The notes: generated by a model not told the origin, from the letters alone. DNA of 64,000 nucleotides from Micromonospora rubida (GCF_009908295.1 NZ_JAAALO010000003.1:744001-808000); one strand, 5' to 3'; shown: positions 8,418-17,882, counted from the first letter of the stretch. Numbers and translations: made by a program.

Positions 8418-8737
8418 GCGCGGAAGATCTCGAGAAGTACGAGACCGAGATGGAGCTCCAGCTCTACCGGGAGTACCGCGACATCGTCCGCCAGTTCTCC
8501 TACGTCGTGGAGACGGAGCGCCGCTTCTACCTGGCCAACCAGGTGGACCTGCACGTGCGCAACTCCGACGGCGAGGTTTACTTCGAGGTCGAGATGCACG
8601 ACGCCTGGGTGTGGGACATGTACCGTCCTGCCCGGTTCGTCAAGAACGTCCGGGTGATGACGTTCAAGGACGTCAACGTCGAGGAGTTGGAGAAGCCCGA
8701 TATCTCCCTGCCGGCCGACTCCGGCTTCGGCGGCTGA
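8414..8737 (+). CDS. DUF2469 family protein
   Basis: A 107-residue acidic protein beginning MSAEDLEKYETEMELQLYRE, conserved almost without change across actinobacteria and nearly always directly after rnhB. The centre is aromatic and beta-rich (YFEVEMHDAWVWDMYRPARF). No catalytic motif, membrane segment or signal peptide is visible, and the function is unknown. It overlaps rnhB by four bases, which implies coupled translation. Confidence 0.9.
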   Translation: MSAEDLEKYETEMELQLYREYRDIVRQFSYVVETERRFYLANQVDLHVRNSDGEVYFEVEMHDAWVWDMYRPARFVKNVRVMTFKDVNVEELEKPDISLPADSGFGG

Positions 8738-9470
8738 CGGCCCCTCCGGCAGCCACCCGCATCGACCGGGCGGGCGCCTGCCGCGCGTCCCCACCGTCGG
8801 GCCCCGCCGCACTCTGTCGACACCACGCCGGCCCGAGCCCGACAGCACCGCGCCCGCGCCGTTCCCGGCCCCTGTTCCGGCCTGCTCCCGCTGGTCTGAC
8901 GCTCACTCGGCTGGTCTGACGCCCATTCCGCCGGTCGGCGCCGTCGCGCCCGCTTTCCGCCGGTCGGTGCCGACGCCCACTCTCCGCCGGTCGGCACCGC
9001 GACGCCCACTCTCCGCCGGTCGGCGCCGCCACGCCCAGGGCGTCCCGCCGTCGGTGGTCACCTTCACCCAGCGGCGCGTGCCCGGACCGCGTCCGATCGT
9101 CCACCGTGCACCGCCCTGGCCACAGCAGCCGGGCGCGGGGCATGAGGTTCGGGGAGCCAGGCGGTGGACCAGGGGGTGGGGCTCTGTCCGGGGCGCCGGC
9201 TCGTCCGCCGGGGGGACCCCGTCCACAGTGGTCGTCCTGCGCTTCCTGGTCTGGCCGGCGGTGCTGGTCCGGCGGTGGGCCGGGGTGCCGGCCGGGACGC
9301 ACCGGGTGGGGCCGGGACGAGCCGGGTGGGGCCGGGCCGGGTGGGGTGGGGCCGGGCCGGCCGTAGCAGATCATCGGTCCGGACGAGGGCTGTCCACAGC
9401 CCGTTCGACCGTCCACAGGCGAGTGGCCGGCGGTGGCGGCGCGTCCCGGGATTCGGGCACGCTGCCGGGC
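8738..9470. other. 733-bp gap without a convincing gene
   Basis: Open frames on both strands are Pro/Arg/Gly shadows with no ribosome-binding site or recognisable protein. The left part contains a tandem repeat array (8892-9031). The right part (about 9290-9365) is a run of CCGGGTGGGGCCGGG-type G-tracts with G-quadruplex potential. No terminator was recognised directly after the DUF2469 gene. Confidence 0.6.
8892..9031. repeat. Tandem repeats of about 27-29 bp
   Basis: Four imperfect copies begin at 8920, 8947, 8974 and 9003. They share CGCCCACTCTCCGCCGGTCG with variation at the join. Two shorter units containing CTGGTCTGACGC precede them. The spacing is nearly constant and there are no unique spacers, so this is not a CRISPR array. 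Confidence 0.7.
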
Positions 9471-10181
9471 ATGTGGAAGAGGGTCGGGGCCGGTGGCCCA
9501 GGGTGGGGCGGGACCGGCGCCGGCGGCCGGCGGGCCCGGGGCGGGGCTGCTCGACGGCCGGCGCGACCGGCCACGGCGGTGCTGTCCGCAGCGGCGCTCT
9601 GCGCGATGGCCGTCGGCGTCGGGGCCGGCCCCGTGGCTCGGTCGCAATCCGGTGCTGCCGGCGTGGTGATCGTGTCCGCCGTGCGGCCCGGCCCTGCCCC
9701 GACCGGGCCGTCCGGTGCCGGGTCGGCGGCAGCGCCTGCCGCAGCGGCCCGGGCGCAGCCGCCCGCGCCGGCCGCGCGGTTCCGGTGGCCGCTCGACGGC
9801 GTCCCGCGACCGGCCCGCCGCTTCGCGCCGCCCCCGCAGCCGTGGCTGCCCGGCCACCGGGGCGTCGACCTGGTCGCCGCGCCGGGCATCGTGGTCCGGG
9901 CCGCCGGGTCGGGGGTGGTGCTGTTCGCCGGCCCGGTCGCGGGGCGCCCCGTGGTCACGGTCGGGCATGACGCGGGGCTGCGGACCACGTACGAGCCGGT
10001 GCGGCCGGGCGTCCGCGCCGGGGACCGGGTGGCCGCCGGGACGCCGTTGGGCCGGTTGCGGCCCGGGCACATGGGCTGTCCCGAAGCGGCCTGCCTGCAC
10101 TGGGGGCTGCGCCGGGGAGAGGAGTACCTGGACCCGCTGGCCCTGCTCGGGCTCGGCCCCGTCCGGCTCCTGCCCACCTGA
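9471..10181 (+). CDS. Secreted M23-type peptidase-like protein
   Basis: A 236-residue exported protein with a lysostaphin-type (M23) fold, a family of peptidoglycan endopeptidases and of non-catalytic scaffolds. A basic N-region and a hydrophobic stretch (about residues 42-62) form the signal peptide, followed by a Pro/Ala-rich linker. The domain has HRGVDL with the first zinc ligands, GSGVVLFAG and VTVGHD segments, and CLHWGLR near residue 208. The usual H-x-H of the active site is therefore C-x-H, which may weaken or abolish catalysis. The ATG at 9471 was chosen because upstream codons are repeat-derived. The gene stands alone. Confidence 0.85.
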   Translation: MWKRVGAGGPGWGGTGAGGRRARGGAARRPARPATAVLSAAALCAMAVGVGAGPVARSQSGAAGVVIVSAVRPGPAPTGPSGAGSAAAPAAAARAQPPAPAARFRWPLDGVPRPARRFAPPPQPWLPGHRGVDLVAAPGIVVRAAGSGVVLFAGPVAGRPVVTVGHDAGLRTTYEPVRPGVRAGDRVAAGTPLGRLRPGHMGCPEAACLHWGLRRGEEYLDPLALLGLGPVRLLPT

Positions 10182-10291
10182 CCGGCCCCGCCGCCACGTG
10201 CCGCCTTCACGCAGCCGCCTTTGACCTGGCCGGGACTGGACGCGACGTGCTCGGCGCGTGGTCGGCGCGTGGTCGCCGGTGTGGTCGCCGG

Positions 10292-11473
10292 TCAGCGCCG
10301 GGCGAGCAGCGCCGGCAGCCGCGCGGCGAGCCGCTCGTACTCGTGGGGCGCGTTGTAGACCTGGGCGCACAGCCGTAGCCAGCCATGGTCGTTCCAGGAC
10401 ATCACCGCCACCTCGGCGGACAACTCCTCGGCGATCCGGCCCCGCAGGGCGAGGGCGTCGTCGACCGTGGCGGCCAACCCGGCCGGCAGCGGGACGATCC
10501 GCATCGCCACCGTTGGCCCGCCCGGATCCGGCAGGTCGGCCGGTGCCACCCCCAGCGCGTCCCCCACCACCCGCTGCCCGTACGCGGCCAGCGCGGCGTT
10601 GTGCGCCCGCACCCGGTCGACGCCGAGGGTGCGCAGGGTCCAGACGCCAGCCGGCGCGGCCAGCCACGAGGTGTAGTCCAGGGTCGCCTGCCACTCGACG
10701 TTGCCCGGGAAGCCGGCCCCCTGCTCCCAGGAGACCACCAGCGGTTCCATCCGGTCCCGCCACGACGGGGCCACCACCAGCGCGGCGGTGCCGCGCGGGG
10801 CGTACCCCCACTTGTGCAGGTTGCCGACCCAGAAGTCCGCGCCGATCCCCCCGACCGGGGCCGGCAGCATGCCCGGCGCGTGGGCGGCGTCGACGAGCAC
10901 CGGAACCTCGTGCTCGTGGGCGGCCCCGACGATCGCCGCGGCCGAGAAGAGGCGGGCGGTGGCCGAGGTGAGCTGGTCGACGACGAGCAGCTTCGTCCGC
11001 CCGGGCCGCAGCCCCGCCCGGACGAGCTGGACGACCTGCTCGTCCGTCGCGGTCAACGGCACGTGCAGGATGCGGTGGGTCGCCCCGGTGCGCCGGCACT
11101 CGCGGTCGACGGAGAAGCCGACCGCGCCGTAGCCGTGGTCGGTGGTGAGCACCTCGTCGCCGGGGCGCAGGCCGAGCGACTGGAGCACCACGGCGACGCC
11201 GGTGGTGGCGTTGCCGACCAGCGCGGTGCCGTCGGGGTCGGCGCCGAGGAAGGCGGCCAGGTGCCGGCGGGTGTGGGCGATCCGGTCCACCAGGCTCGGC
11301 CCGAAGAAGCGCAGCGGGTTGGCCTCCATCTCGTCGCGCAGCCGCTGCTGGGCGCGCTGCACGCCGATCGGCACCGCGCCGAACGAGCCGTGGTTGAGGT
11401 GGCTTACCGCCGGGTCGAGGGAGAAGAGTAGCCGGGCGCCGGGGATGGGCTCGGGCGGCTGCGGCGCGCTCAT
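10292..11473 (-). CDS. PLP-dependent aminotransferase class V (isopenicillin-N epimerase-like)
   Basis: A 393-residue fold-type I PLP enzyme. Residues HLNHGSFGAVP (about 25-35) are characteristic of the epimerase/cysteine-desulfurase-like subgroup. Asp195 and His198 in VDAAHAPG contact the cofactor, and Lys221 in NLHKWGYAP is the expected Schiff-base lysine. The substrate is not evident. No beta-lactam or other biosynthetic genes are nearby, so a penicillin role should not be assumed. The TACGAT box at 11480-11485 supports the ATG at 11473. An upstream extension was rejected because it runs into tandem repeats. Confidence 0.85.
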   Translation of the reverse strand: MSAPQPPEPIPGARLLFSLDPAVSHLNHGSFGAVPIGVQRAQQRLRDEMEANPLRFFGPSLVDRIAHTRRHLAAFLGADPDGTALVGNATTGVAVVLQSLGLRPGDEVLTTDHGYGAVGFSVDRECRRTGATHRILHVPLTATDEQVVQLVRAGLRPGRTKLLVVDQLTSATARLFSAAAIVGAAHEHEVPVLVDAAHAPGMLPAPVGGIGADFWVGNLHKWGYAPRGTAALVVAPSWRDRMEPLVVSWEQGAGFPGNVEWQATLDYTSWLAAPAGVWTLRTLGVDRVRAHNAALAAYGQRVVGDALGVAPADLPDPGGPTVAMRIVPLPAGLAATVDDALALRGRIAEELSAEVAVMSWNDHGWLRLCAQVYNAPHEYERLAARLPALLARR

Positions 11474-11479
11474 CCCATG

Positions 11480-11485
11480 ATCGTA
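11480..11485 (-). promoter_or_regulatory. -10 box (TACGAT) of the aminotransferase gene, leaderless
   Basis: Read on the minus strand, TACGAT is followed by CATGGG and then the ATG at 11473. Confidence 0.5.
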
Positions 11486-11548
11486 GCCCGACATCCATCG
11501 ACGGTGCCCTCCAACGACCACGCGACGGCGGCGGCGCGCTTCCCCGGT

Positions 11549-11628
11549 CGCGCACCGGTCGTCCCGCGCACCGGTCGTCCCGCGCACCGGTCGTCCCGCG
11601 CACCGGTCGTCCCGCGCACCGGTCGGTC
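11549..11628. repeat. Five tandem copies of a 16-bp unit
   Basis: The unit CGCGCACCGGTCGTCC is repeated exactly four times from 11549 to 11612, and a fifth copy diverges at its last bases. It lies between the xerC terminus and the aminotransferase promoter. Each unit contains the palindrome ACCGGT. It is probably a variable-number repeat. Confidence 0.8.
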
Positions 11629-11690
11629 TGAGGGGCGCGTCGGCGCGGGGCAGGGCCGGCGCAGACGCGTGGGGCGCGGGGTCACCCGGC

Positions 11691-12785
11691 TCAGGCACGC
11701 GGGTGCGCCTGCCGGTACACGGCCCGCAGCCGCTCGACCGAGACGTGGGTGTAGATCTGCGTGCTGGCCAGCGACGAGTGGCCCAGCAGCTCCTGCACCG
11801 CCCGCAGGTCCGCGCCGCCCTCCAGCAGGTGGGTGGCGGCCGAGTGACGCAGGCCGTGCGGGCTGGTCCGGGGCAGTCCTGCCGCCGCCGCGTACCCGGC
11901 GACGACCCGTCGGGCGATGGTCGGGTGGAGTCGGCCGCCCCGCGCCCCGAGCAGGAGGGCTCCGCCGGACTCCGGGCCGGCGAGGACGGGTCGCCCCGCC
12001 CGCAGCCACTCGTCCAGTGCCCGTTGCGCCGGCACCCCGTACGGCACGGACCGCTCCCGGGAGCCCTTGCCGAGCACCCGGACCACCCGGCGGGCGTCGT
12101 CCACATCGGCGGTGTCCAGGCCGCACGCCTCACTGATCCGCGCCCCGGTCGCGTAGAGCAGCTCGAGCAGGACCCGGTCCCGCAGCACCACGGCCCGCGC
12201 CGCCTCCCCGTCGGCGGGAGGAGGCGGTGAGGCGTTGGAAGGATCCGGCCCCGCCATGGACCGTTCGTCGTCAAGCCCTTCCGCCCCTGCGGCAGGGGCC
12301 GGGGCCGGGGTCGTCGGGCGGGAGGCCGGGGCCTCGATCAGGGCGGTCACCTGGTCGGCGCGGAGCACGGTCGGCAGGTCCCGGTGGGCCCGAGGGCTCG
12401 CCAGCGGGGCGGCCACGTCGGTGGGCAGCAGGCCGGCGCGGTGGGCCCACGCGCTGAACGTGCGCGCCGAGGCGGCCCGCCGGGCCATCGTGGTCCGCGC
12501 GGCCCCGGTCGTTCGCTGCTTCGCCAGCCAGCTGCGCAGCACGCCGAGGTCGAGGTCGGCCACCCCGACGCAGCCCATCCGGGCGGCGTGGTCGAGCAGG
12601 GAGACCAGGTCGCCGACGTACGCCCGGACGGTGTGCGCCGAGCGGTTGCGCACCCGGGACAGGTGGTCGGCGAAGTCGTCCACCGCCTCCCGCAACGCCA
12701 CCGGAAGGGCCGCGTGCGTCTCCCTCGTGCCGCGCTCGGCGCGGTTCACCGGGCGCCTTCCGGCCCGCCCGCAGCAGCCGACCAA
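11691..12785 (-). CDS. xerC: Tyrosine recombinase XerC
   Basis: Site-specific recombinase that, with XerD, resolves chromosome dimers at dif. All catalytic residues are visible in the 364-residue chain: Arg216 (ATGARISE), Lys240 (LGKGSRER), His310 and Arg313 (HGLRHSAATH), His336 (LLGHSS) and Tyr345 (IYTH). The SAM-like N-terminal domain spans about residues 29-130. Residues 152-196 are a Pro/Ala/Asp-rich insertion between the two domains that ordinary XerC lacks. The true start may lie up to 20 codons inside the given frame. Its position next to dprA-comM is typical of actinobacteria. Confidence 0.9.
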   Translation of the reverse strand: MVGCCGRAGRRPVNRAERGTRETHAALPVALREAVDDFADHLSRVRNRSAHTVRAYVGDLVSLLDHAARMGCVGVADLDLGVLRSWLAKQRTTGAARTTMARRAASARTFSAWAHRAGLLPTDVAAPLASPRAHRDLPTVLRADQVTALIEAPASRPTTPAPAPAAGAEGLDDERSMAGPDPSNASPPPPADGEAARAVVLRDRVLLELLYATGARISEACGLDTADVDDARRVVRVLGKGSRERSVPYGVPAQRALDEWLRAGRPVLAGPESGGALLLGARGGRLHPTIARRVVAGYAAAAGLPRTSPHGLRHSAATHLLEGGADLRAVQELLGHSSLASTQIYTHVSVERLRAVYRQAHPRA

Positions 12786-12980
12786 CCGGGCCGTGCCCCT
12801 CCGTCGCCTCGCACCGGCTCAGCTTACGAGCGCCCCGCCACCCGGGCAGCACGGCGGGCCGGCGGGGCGGCGGGTGGCGGGGGAGCGGCCGCGTGGCCAC
12901 CGAGCCGGGCGGGCGGACCCGGAACCCGTCCGTGCCGACGCGAGATCGCCGGACGGGCCCTCAGGAAGGCGGGACCGAGC

Positions 12981-13148
12981 ATGGGCCTGGATGTCGTCCT
13001 CTACCGGCTGGTCCACCCCGGCCCCGGCCGCCGTCGCCCGTCGTACGCCAGCGTGCAGGTGGTGGCGGACCCACGCGACGTGCTGGTGAGCCTGGCCCGG
13101 CGCTGCCTGTGCGACCACTACGTGCAGCTCCGCTTCGAGGGCGACTGA
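12981..13148 (+). CDS. Small hypothetical protein
   Basis: A 55-residue frame beginning MGLDVVLYRLV and ending QLRFEGD. An AGGAAGG ribosome-binding site about 11 bases upstream of the ATG and a sensible mix of residues, including two Cys in RRCLCDHY, favour a real gene. No family was recognised. It stands alone between the xerC and dprA genes, which both run the other way. Confidence 0.5.
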   Translation: MGLDVVLYRLVHPGPGRRRPSYASVQVVADPRDVLVSLARRCLCDHYVQLRFEGD

Positions 13149-13231
13149 GCGACGCGGCTGGCCCCACGTCCGCGACGACGCCGACCGTTCGCGCCGAGGA
13201 GCCGACGTGACGGACCGGCCCGGTCGAGCCG

Positions 13232-14476
13232 TCACGGCGGCGGGTCCGCGATGGAACCGGGTGCGCGGGCCGGAGGGGTGCCGGGTGCGTGGGCCGGAGG
13301 GGTGCCGGCCGGGCGGGCGACCAGGGCGTACCCGTCGTCGCGGCGGCGGACCATGCCCAGCTCCTCCAGCAGGGAGAGTTTGCGCAGGGCGGTCCGGAGG
13401 TCCACGCCGGCGCGGGCGGCCAGCCGGTCCACGTCGACCGCGCCGCGCCGGGGCATCGACTCCAGCACCAGCGTCGCCTCGTCGTCGAGCAGGTCCCGGG
13501 GGCGTTGCGGGGCGCGGGCCGGTGGCGCCAGGTCGGCGCCGATGCGGCCCACCTCCTCCAGCACGTGCGGCACGCCGGTGACCAGCCTCGCCGACGGCTG
13601 TTCGCGCAGCAGTTCGTGGGCGCCCACCGACATGGCGGAGGTGACCGGACCGGGCACCACCATCGGGCGCCGGCCGACCGCGAGGGCCCGATTGAACGTC
13701 TGGGTCGCGCCACTGCGTGCCGCCGCCTCCACCAGCACCGTGCCCAGCGTCGCCGCCGCGATCACCCGGTTGCGGATGAGGAACCGGGGACGGAACGGCT
13801 CGGCGCCCGGCATCCACTCGCTGACCAGCAACCCGGTCTCGGCGATCCGGTCGAACAGGGCCGCGTTGCCCATCGGGTAGGGCTGGTCGATCCCACAGGC
13901 GAGCACCGCCACCGTCAGCCCGCCGGCGTTGAGCGCGCCCCGGTGCGCCGCGGCGTCGATGCCGAAGGCTCCTCCGGAGACCACCGTCCAGTCCCGGTCG
14001 GCCAGCCCGTAGCCGAGCTCGGTGGCCACGTGCAAGCCGTACCCGGTGGCGGCCCGGGCGCCGACCACCGCGACCGACCGGTCCAGCGCCTCCCGGAGCG
14101 GCCAAGCGCCGCGCGTCCAGAGGCAGAGCGGGGGCGCGGTCTCCCGATCCACCCGCCGGTTGGCGCCCGGCAGGACCATCCGGCGCAGGTCCTCCACGCG
14201 CGCCGGCCACTCCTCCTCGTCGTCGGGGGTGACGATCCGGGCACCCAGCCGCTGCGTACGGGCCAGGGCGTCGGCTGCCACGGCCCGGGCGTCCCCCTCC
14301 CGGGACCGGGCCGCCACGGCTGCGCGCAGCCACTCCTCGGGCGCCCCGCCGTCGAGCAGCAGGTCCAGCGCGCCCGCCGGGCCCAGCTCGTCGACCAGCC
14401 GGTGTACCGACCAGGTGCCGGGCTCGGCGAGCCAGGTCAACGCCACCCGGGCCAGCAGGTTCTCCTCGGTGTTCAC
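13232..14476 (-). CDS. dprA: DNA-processing protein DprA
   Basis: Loads RecA on incoming single-stranded DNA in transformable bacteria; its role in actinomycetes is unclear. The 414-residue chain has an N-terminal helical (SAM-like) region. The Rossmann core contains SVAVVGARAATGYG and VVSGGAFGIDAAAHRGAL, then FRPRFLIRNRVIAA, and a winged-helix-like C-terminal part ends in a Pro/Ala-rich tail with a PPAHAPGTPPARAPG repeat. The GTG start overlaps the comM stop by four bases (GTGA), so the two are translated together. Confidence 0.93.
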   Translation of the reverse strand: MNTEENLLARVALTWLAEPGTWSVHRLVDELGPAGALDLLLDGGAPEEWLRAAVAARSREGDARAVAADALARTQRLGARIVTPDDEEEWPARVEDLRRMVLPGANRRVDRETAPPLCLWTRGAWPLREALDRSVAVVGARAATGYGLHVATELGYGLADRDWTVVSGGAFGIDAAAHRGALNAGGLTVAVLACGIDQPYPMGNAALFDRIAETGLLVSEWMPGAEPFRPRFLIRNRVIAAATLGTVLVEAAARSGATQTFNRALAVGRRPMVVPGPVTSAMSVGAHELLREQPSARLVTGVPHVLEEVGRIGADLAPPARAPQRPRDLLDDEATLVLESMPRRGAVDVDRLAARAGVDLRTALRKLSLLEELGMVRRRDDGYALVARPAGTPPAHAPGTPPARAPGSIADPPP

Positions 14477-15993
14477 GCCGCGTCCCCCGTCCTGAGCTGG
14501 ATGGCCTCCCGGACGTCGTCGGAGTGCGGCCGGTCCCGCCCGTCGAGGTCGGCGACGGTCCATGCCATCCGGATGATCCGGTCGAAACCGCGCGCCGACA
14601 GCGAGCCGGAGTCGAGCCGGCCCCGCAGCTCGCGGGTGTCCCGTTCGGGCAGTCGCCAGGGCGGACGGCGCAGCCGGGGACCGGGGACCTCCGCGTTTAC
14701 CCGGCAGCCGGTACCCGCCCAACGCTCGGCGCCGGCCCGGCGGGCGGCGGCCACCCGGGCCGCGACGGCAGCCGACGGCTCCTCGGCCATCGTCGCCTCC
14801 ATCAACTCCGCCGCCCGCAACGGCGGCAGGGTGACCTGCACGTCGATCCGGTCCAACAGTGGGCCGGAGAGCCGGCCGAGATAGCGCCGACGGGCCAGCG
14901 GGGAACACTCGCAGTGGATGTCCCCGGCCGGCTTCGCGCAGGGGCAAGGGTTGGCGGCGAGCACCAGTTGCGTTCGGGCCGGGTACTCGGTGCCACCCCG
15001 GCTGCGGGCGAGCAGCACCCGGCCGTGCTCCAGCGGCTGGCGCAGCGCTTCCAGCGAGCCCCTGCCGAACTCGGGCGCCTCGTCGAGGAAGAGCACCCCG
15101 CGGTGGGCCAGCGACACCGCGCCGGGGCGGGCCAGCCCCGACCCGCCGCCGACCAGCGAGGCCACCGTCGCGGTGTGGTGCGGCGCCTGGAACGGCGGCC
15201 GGCGCAGCAGCCGGCCGCCCGCCGGCAGCAGCCCGGCGATCGAGTGCAGCGCGGTGACCTCCAGCGCCGCCTCGTCGTCCAGCTCGGGCAGGATGGACGG
15301 CAGCCGCTCGGCGAGCATGGTCTTGCCGGCCCCGGGCGGCCCGAACAGCGCCAGGTGGTGCCCGCCGGCGGCGGCCACCTCCAGGGCACGTCGGCCCAGC
15401 GCCTGCCCGGCCACGTCGGCCAGGTCCGGCCCGTCGGGGCCGTGGGACGGCGCCAAGGCGGGCGGCTCGATCAGCGGCGTGCCGTCCCGGACGAACTCGA
15501 CCAGCCGGTGCAGCGTGTCCACGGCGCGGACCCGGATGCCCGGGACGACCGCCGCCTCGGCCGCGTTGTCGGCCGGGACGATCACCCGTTCGAGGCCGGC
15601 CCGCGCCGCGGCGGCCACCATCGGCAACACCCCACGCACCGGCCGGACGGTGCCGTCGAGGCCCAGTTCGCCGAGGACCACCACCCGATCCAGCGCCAGC
15701 AGCGGCAGTTCCCCGGAGCCGCCGAGCAGCGCCACGGCGATCGCCAGGTCGAAGGCCGAGCCGAACTTCGGCATCGTGGCCGGAAGCAGGTTGAGGGTGA
15801 TCCGCCGGTTCGGCCATCGCTGGCCGGAGTTGACGACCGCGGCGCGGACCCGGTCGCGCGCCTCGTGCAGGGCGGTGTCGGGCAGCCCGGAGATGACCAC
15901 GGCCGGCAGCCCCGGTGCGAGGTCAGCCTCCACCTCCACCACGTGCCCGGCCACCCCGACCAGGCCGACGCAGAGCACCTTCGCGTAGCTCAC
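14473..15993 (-). CDS. comM: Mg-chelatase-like AAA+ protein ComM/YifB
   Basis: A 506-residue AAA+ ATPase. In transformable bacteria ComM is a branch-migration helicase. The N-terminal Lon-like domain (about 20-170) contains [16 protein letters not shown] and [10 protein letters not shown]. Walker A is GPPGAGKT at 218-225 and Walker B is [11 protein letters not shown] Cys-containing segment (NPCPCAK and HCECS) may bind zinc. It lies in an operon with dprA downstream (GTGA overlap) and yraN upstream (13 bases). The GTG start at 15993 fits the family N-terminus [12 protein letters not shown]. Confidence 0.95.
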   Translation of the reverse strand: MSYAKVLCVGLVGVAGHVVEVEADLAPGLPAVVISGLPDTALHEARDRVRAAVVNSGQRWPNRRITLNLLPATMPKFGSAFDLAIAVALLGGSGELPLLALDRVVVLGELGLDGTVRPVRGVLPMVAAAARAGLERVIVPADNAAEAAVVPGIRVRAVDTLHRLVEFVRDGTPLIEPPALAPSHGPDGPDLADVAGQALGRRALEVAAAGGHHLALFGPPGAGKTMLAERLPSILPELDDEAALEVTALHSIAGLLPAGGRLLRRPPFQAPHHTATVASLVGGGSGLARPGAVSLAHRGVLFLDEAPEFGRGSLEALRQPLEHGRVLLARSRGGTEYPARTQLVLAANPCPCAKPAGDIHCECSPLARRRYLGRLSGPLLDRIDVQVTLPPLRAAELMEATMAEEPSAAVAARVAAARRAGAERWAGTGCRVNAEVPGPRLRRPPWRLPERDTRELRGRLDSGSLSARGFDRIIRMAWTVADLDGRDRPHSDDVREAIQLRTGDAA

Positions 15994-16006
15994 GCCTGGC
16001 CGCCCA

Positions 16007-16378
16007 TCAGAACGCCCCCTTGAGGTGCTCGACCCGGGCCGCGCCCGCGTCGGGCAGCTCGACCGACAGCACGTCGAACCGCACCTCGTCAGCGGTGGTG
16101 CGGGTCTCCGCGAGCCAGCGGGCGGCCAGCCCTCGCAGCCGCCGAGCCTTGGACGGCACGACCGCCTCGGCCGGCGTGCCGAAGTCGGCGGTGCGTCTCG
16201 TCTTCACCTCACAGAAGGCGAGCACCGCGCCGTCCCAGGCGATGATGTCGATCTCGCCGGCCGGGCAGCGCCAGTTCCGGGCGACCGGGCGTAGCCCCGC
16301 CCCGATCAGGTGTCGGACGGCGCACCGTTCCCCGTACGCGCCGACCGCCTGGTTCCGCTTCGTCATGCGTCGCACCAT
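16007..16378 (-). CDS. UPF0102 (YraN) family protein
   Basis: A 123-residue protein with a restriction-endonuclease-like fold. The segment [21 protein letters not shown] supplies the Asp and the E-x-K pair of a nuclease active site. The cellular role is unknown, but the gene is linked to comM-dprA across many bacteria. Two in-frame ATGs, at 16378 and 16366, are possible, and neither has a well-spaced ribosome-binding site. It is the first gene of the yraN-comM-dprA operon. Confidence 0.9.
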   Translation of the reverse strand: MVRRMTKRNQAVGAYGERCAVRHLIGAGLRPVARNWRCPAGEIDIIAWDGAVLAFCEVKTRRTADFGTPAEAVVPSKARRLRGLAARWLAETRTTADEVRFDVLSVELPDAGAARVEHLKGAF

Positions 16379-16627
16379 GCCGGGCCCGGCAGCCCCTCCG
16401 GGGGGAGCCTGTGGACGACGGGGTCGCTGTGGACAACCGGACGATCATGCCCCCTGCGTGCTATGGACAGCCGTACCGTCGGTGGCCGTCACCGGCCGTC
16501 GCGCACGCCGCGCCGGACGGCGTCGCGCAGGCCCGGCCTCCCGGAACGTCCGACCCGCCGACCCGGGGCGGCGGGTGCCGTCCGGGGGAAGCCAGCATCC
16601 GGATGGCGCGGGGGTACGACTGTCACA

Positions 16628-16633
16628 TACGGT
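16628..16633 (+). promoter_or_regulatory. -10 box (TACGGT) of the following membrane protein, leaderless
   Basis: TACGGT is followed by 7 bases and then the GTG at 16641, which selects that start among several GTGs. Confidence 0.5.
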
Positions 16634-16640
16634 GCCCGTC

Positions 16641-17846
16641 GTGAACGCACGACGGAGCTTTCCCGATGATCAGGAGTCGAGCCGGTACCCCGGCGAGCGC
16701 GGGTACGGCGAGCCGGACTGGCGTCCGCCGGGCGACGACCGTTATCCAGCGGACGAGTTTCGCGTCTCGGACCAGCGCGGGGACACCGGTGAGCGACGCT
16801 ATGACGAGCTGACAGACCCGCCCGTCGGCCGGTACTCCGAGGCCGGGCGGCACGGGGCGGACGACGCCTTCGGGCGCACCGACACCGACACCGACAGTTA
16901 CCGGCCGTCGCGGTCGAGGCGGGCCGACACCGGCTCGTTCGGGGTGTCGGCGGACGAGCTCGCCGCGGAGCGGGAGGCGCGTCGGGCGGCCCGGGCCGCC
17001 GAGGCCGGGCTGTCCGCCGGGCCACGGGGCGCGGACACGGGTCTGTCGGGCGGCCAGCGCTCCGTCGCGTTCCCGCCGCCTGCCGGCGAGCGCTCCGTCG
17101 AGTTCCCGCTGACCGTCGGCCAGCGGCCCACGCCGGTCTCCGGCGCCCCGTACGACCCGATCTCCCGGGACACCCCGCCCGAGCCGGACCCGCTCGGCGT
17201 CGACCCGGCCGGGCGCAGGTCGGAGGCCGGCCGTCCCCTGCCGCTCGGCGGCTACCCGATCGTCGACCCGAACCGTCTCGGGGAGCCGGACCGCACGGAC
17301 GGGGCGGCCCGGGGCGCAGGCCCCGGCCCGGCGGCCGAGGCAGGCCGCTCGGTCGAGGCGGGGCGCGGGGCCGAGCCTGGACACGAGGCTGAGGCGGGAC
17401 CGGCGGCCGGGTCGCCGCACCCGCTGGAGATGCCGACCGGGCCGATGCCCGCCATGGCCGTCCGACCGGATCTGCCCCTGCCGGGCCTGGAGCCGGCGTA
17501 CACCCCGGACGGGCTGCGCCGCCCCGGCCCGCCGCCGTCCGACGGCGTCTACCGGACCCGCCGCCCGGCGCTGGCGGTGCTGATCGCGCTGCTGGTGGCG
17601 GTCTTCGAGGTCCCGGCCCTGCGGGTCCTGCGGCACGGCGTGCTCGGGGATCCGCTTTCCGCCGCCGACGTCGTGGTGGGCATCTTCCTGGTCGCCGGGC
17701 TGCCGATCTTCGGCGTCGGGCTCTACGGGCTGCGCACCGGCGGCCTCGCGCTCGCCGACGGCAGCCGGGGCTGGCTGCGCCCGCCGACGGCGTACCTCAC
17801 GGTGGGCCTGGTGCTCTTCGTTGCCGCGGCCCTCGCCACCCGCTGA
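16641..17846 (+). CDS. Hypothetical protein: long disordered N-terminus and three membrane segments
   Basis: The 401-residue protein is not a known enzyme. Residues 1-300 are charged and low in complexity (rich in Arg, Asp, Gly, Pro), with imperfect internal repeats such as [18 protein letters not shown] and a run of EAGR-type units near 230-260. Residues about 308-400 hold three membrane helices (around [37 protein letters not shown] and [15 protein letters not shown]). The disordered part is probably cytoplasmic. It lies directly upstream of rpsB but has its own promoter, and rpsB has another. Confidence 0.75.
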   Translation: MNARRSFPDDQESSRYPGERGYGEPDWRPPGDDRYPADEFRVSDQRGDTGERRYDELTDPPVGRYSEAGRHGADDAFGRTDTDTDSYRPSRSRRADTGSFGVSADELAAEREARRAARAAEAGLSAGPRGADTGLSGGQRSVAFPPPAGERSVEFPLTVGQRPTPVSGAPYDPISRDTPPEPDPLGVDPAGRRSEAGRPLPLGGYPIVDPNRLGEPDRTDGAARGAGPGPAAEAGRSVEAGRGAEPGHEAEAGPAAGSPHPLEMPTGPMPAMAVRPDLPLPGLEPAYTPDGLRRPGPPPSDGVYRTRRPALAVLIALLVAVFEVPALRVLRHGVLGDPLSAADVVVGIFLVAGLPIFGVGLYGLRTGGLALADGSRGWLRPPTAYLTVGLVLFVAAALATR

Positions 17847-17867
17847 CCGGAGGGCCGCGCAGAGGCG

Positions 17868-17873
17868 TACACT
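17868..17873 (+). promoter_or_regulatory. -10 box (TACACT) of the rpsB operon
   Basis: TACACT with a weak CTGACC -35 element 19 bases upstream. The leader to the rpsB ATG would be about 170 nt. Confidence 0.5.
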
Positions 17874-17882
17874 GGTCGACTG

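Noticed and set aside
8892..9031. Possible CRISPR-like array
   Set aside because: The units are contiguous and imperfect with no unique spacers, and no cas genes are present.
8903..9226. A 107-residue minus-strand frame over the tandem repeats
   Set aside because: It has no ribosome-binding site or protein-like pattern; its repeated peptides come directly from the DNA repeats.
10292..11473. A beta-lactam biosynthetic function for the isopenicillin-N-epimerase-like enzyme
   Set aside because: The fold similarity is shared by many PLP enzymes, and no beta-lactam pathway genes are present in the window.
8673..11603. A 976-codon minus-strand open frame
   Set aside because: It is Arg/Pro/Gly shadow sequence opposite the M23-like gene and in another frame of the aminotransferase gene, produced by high GC content.
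13232..15817. A single 861-codon minus-strand frame covering dprA and part of comM
   Set aside because: The N-terminal half is Arg/Gly-rich out-of-frame translation of comM; the real DprA begins at the GTG at 14476.
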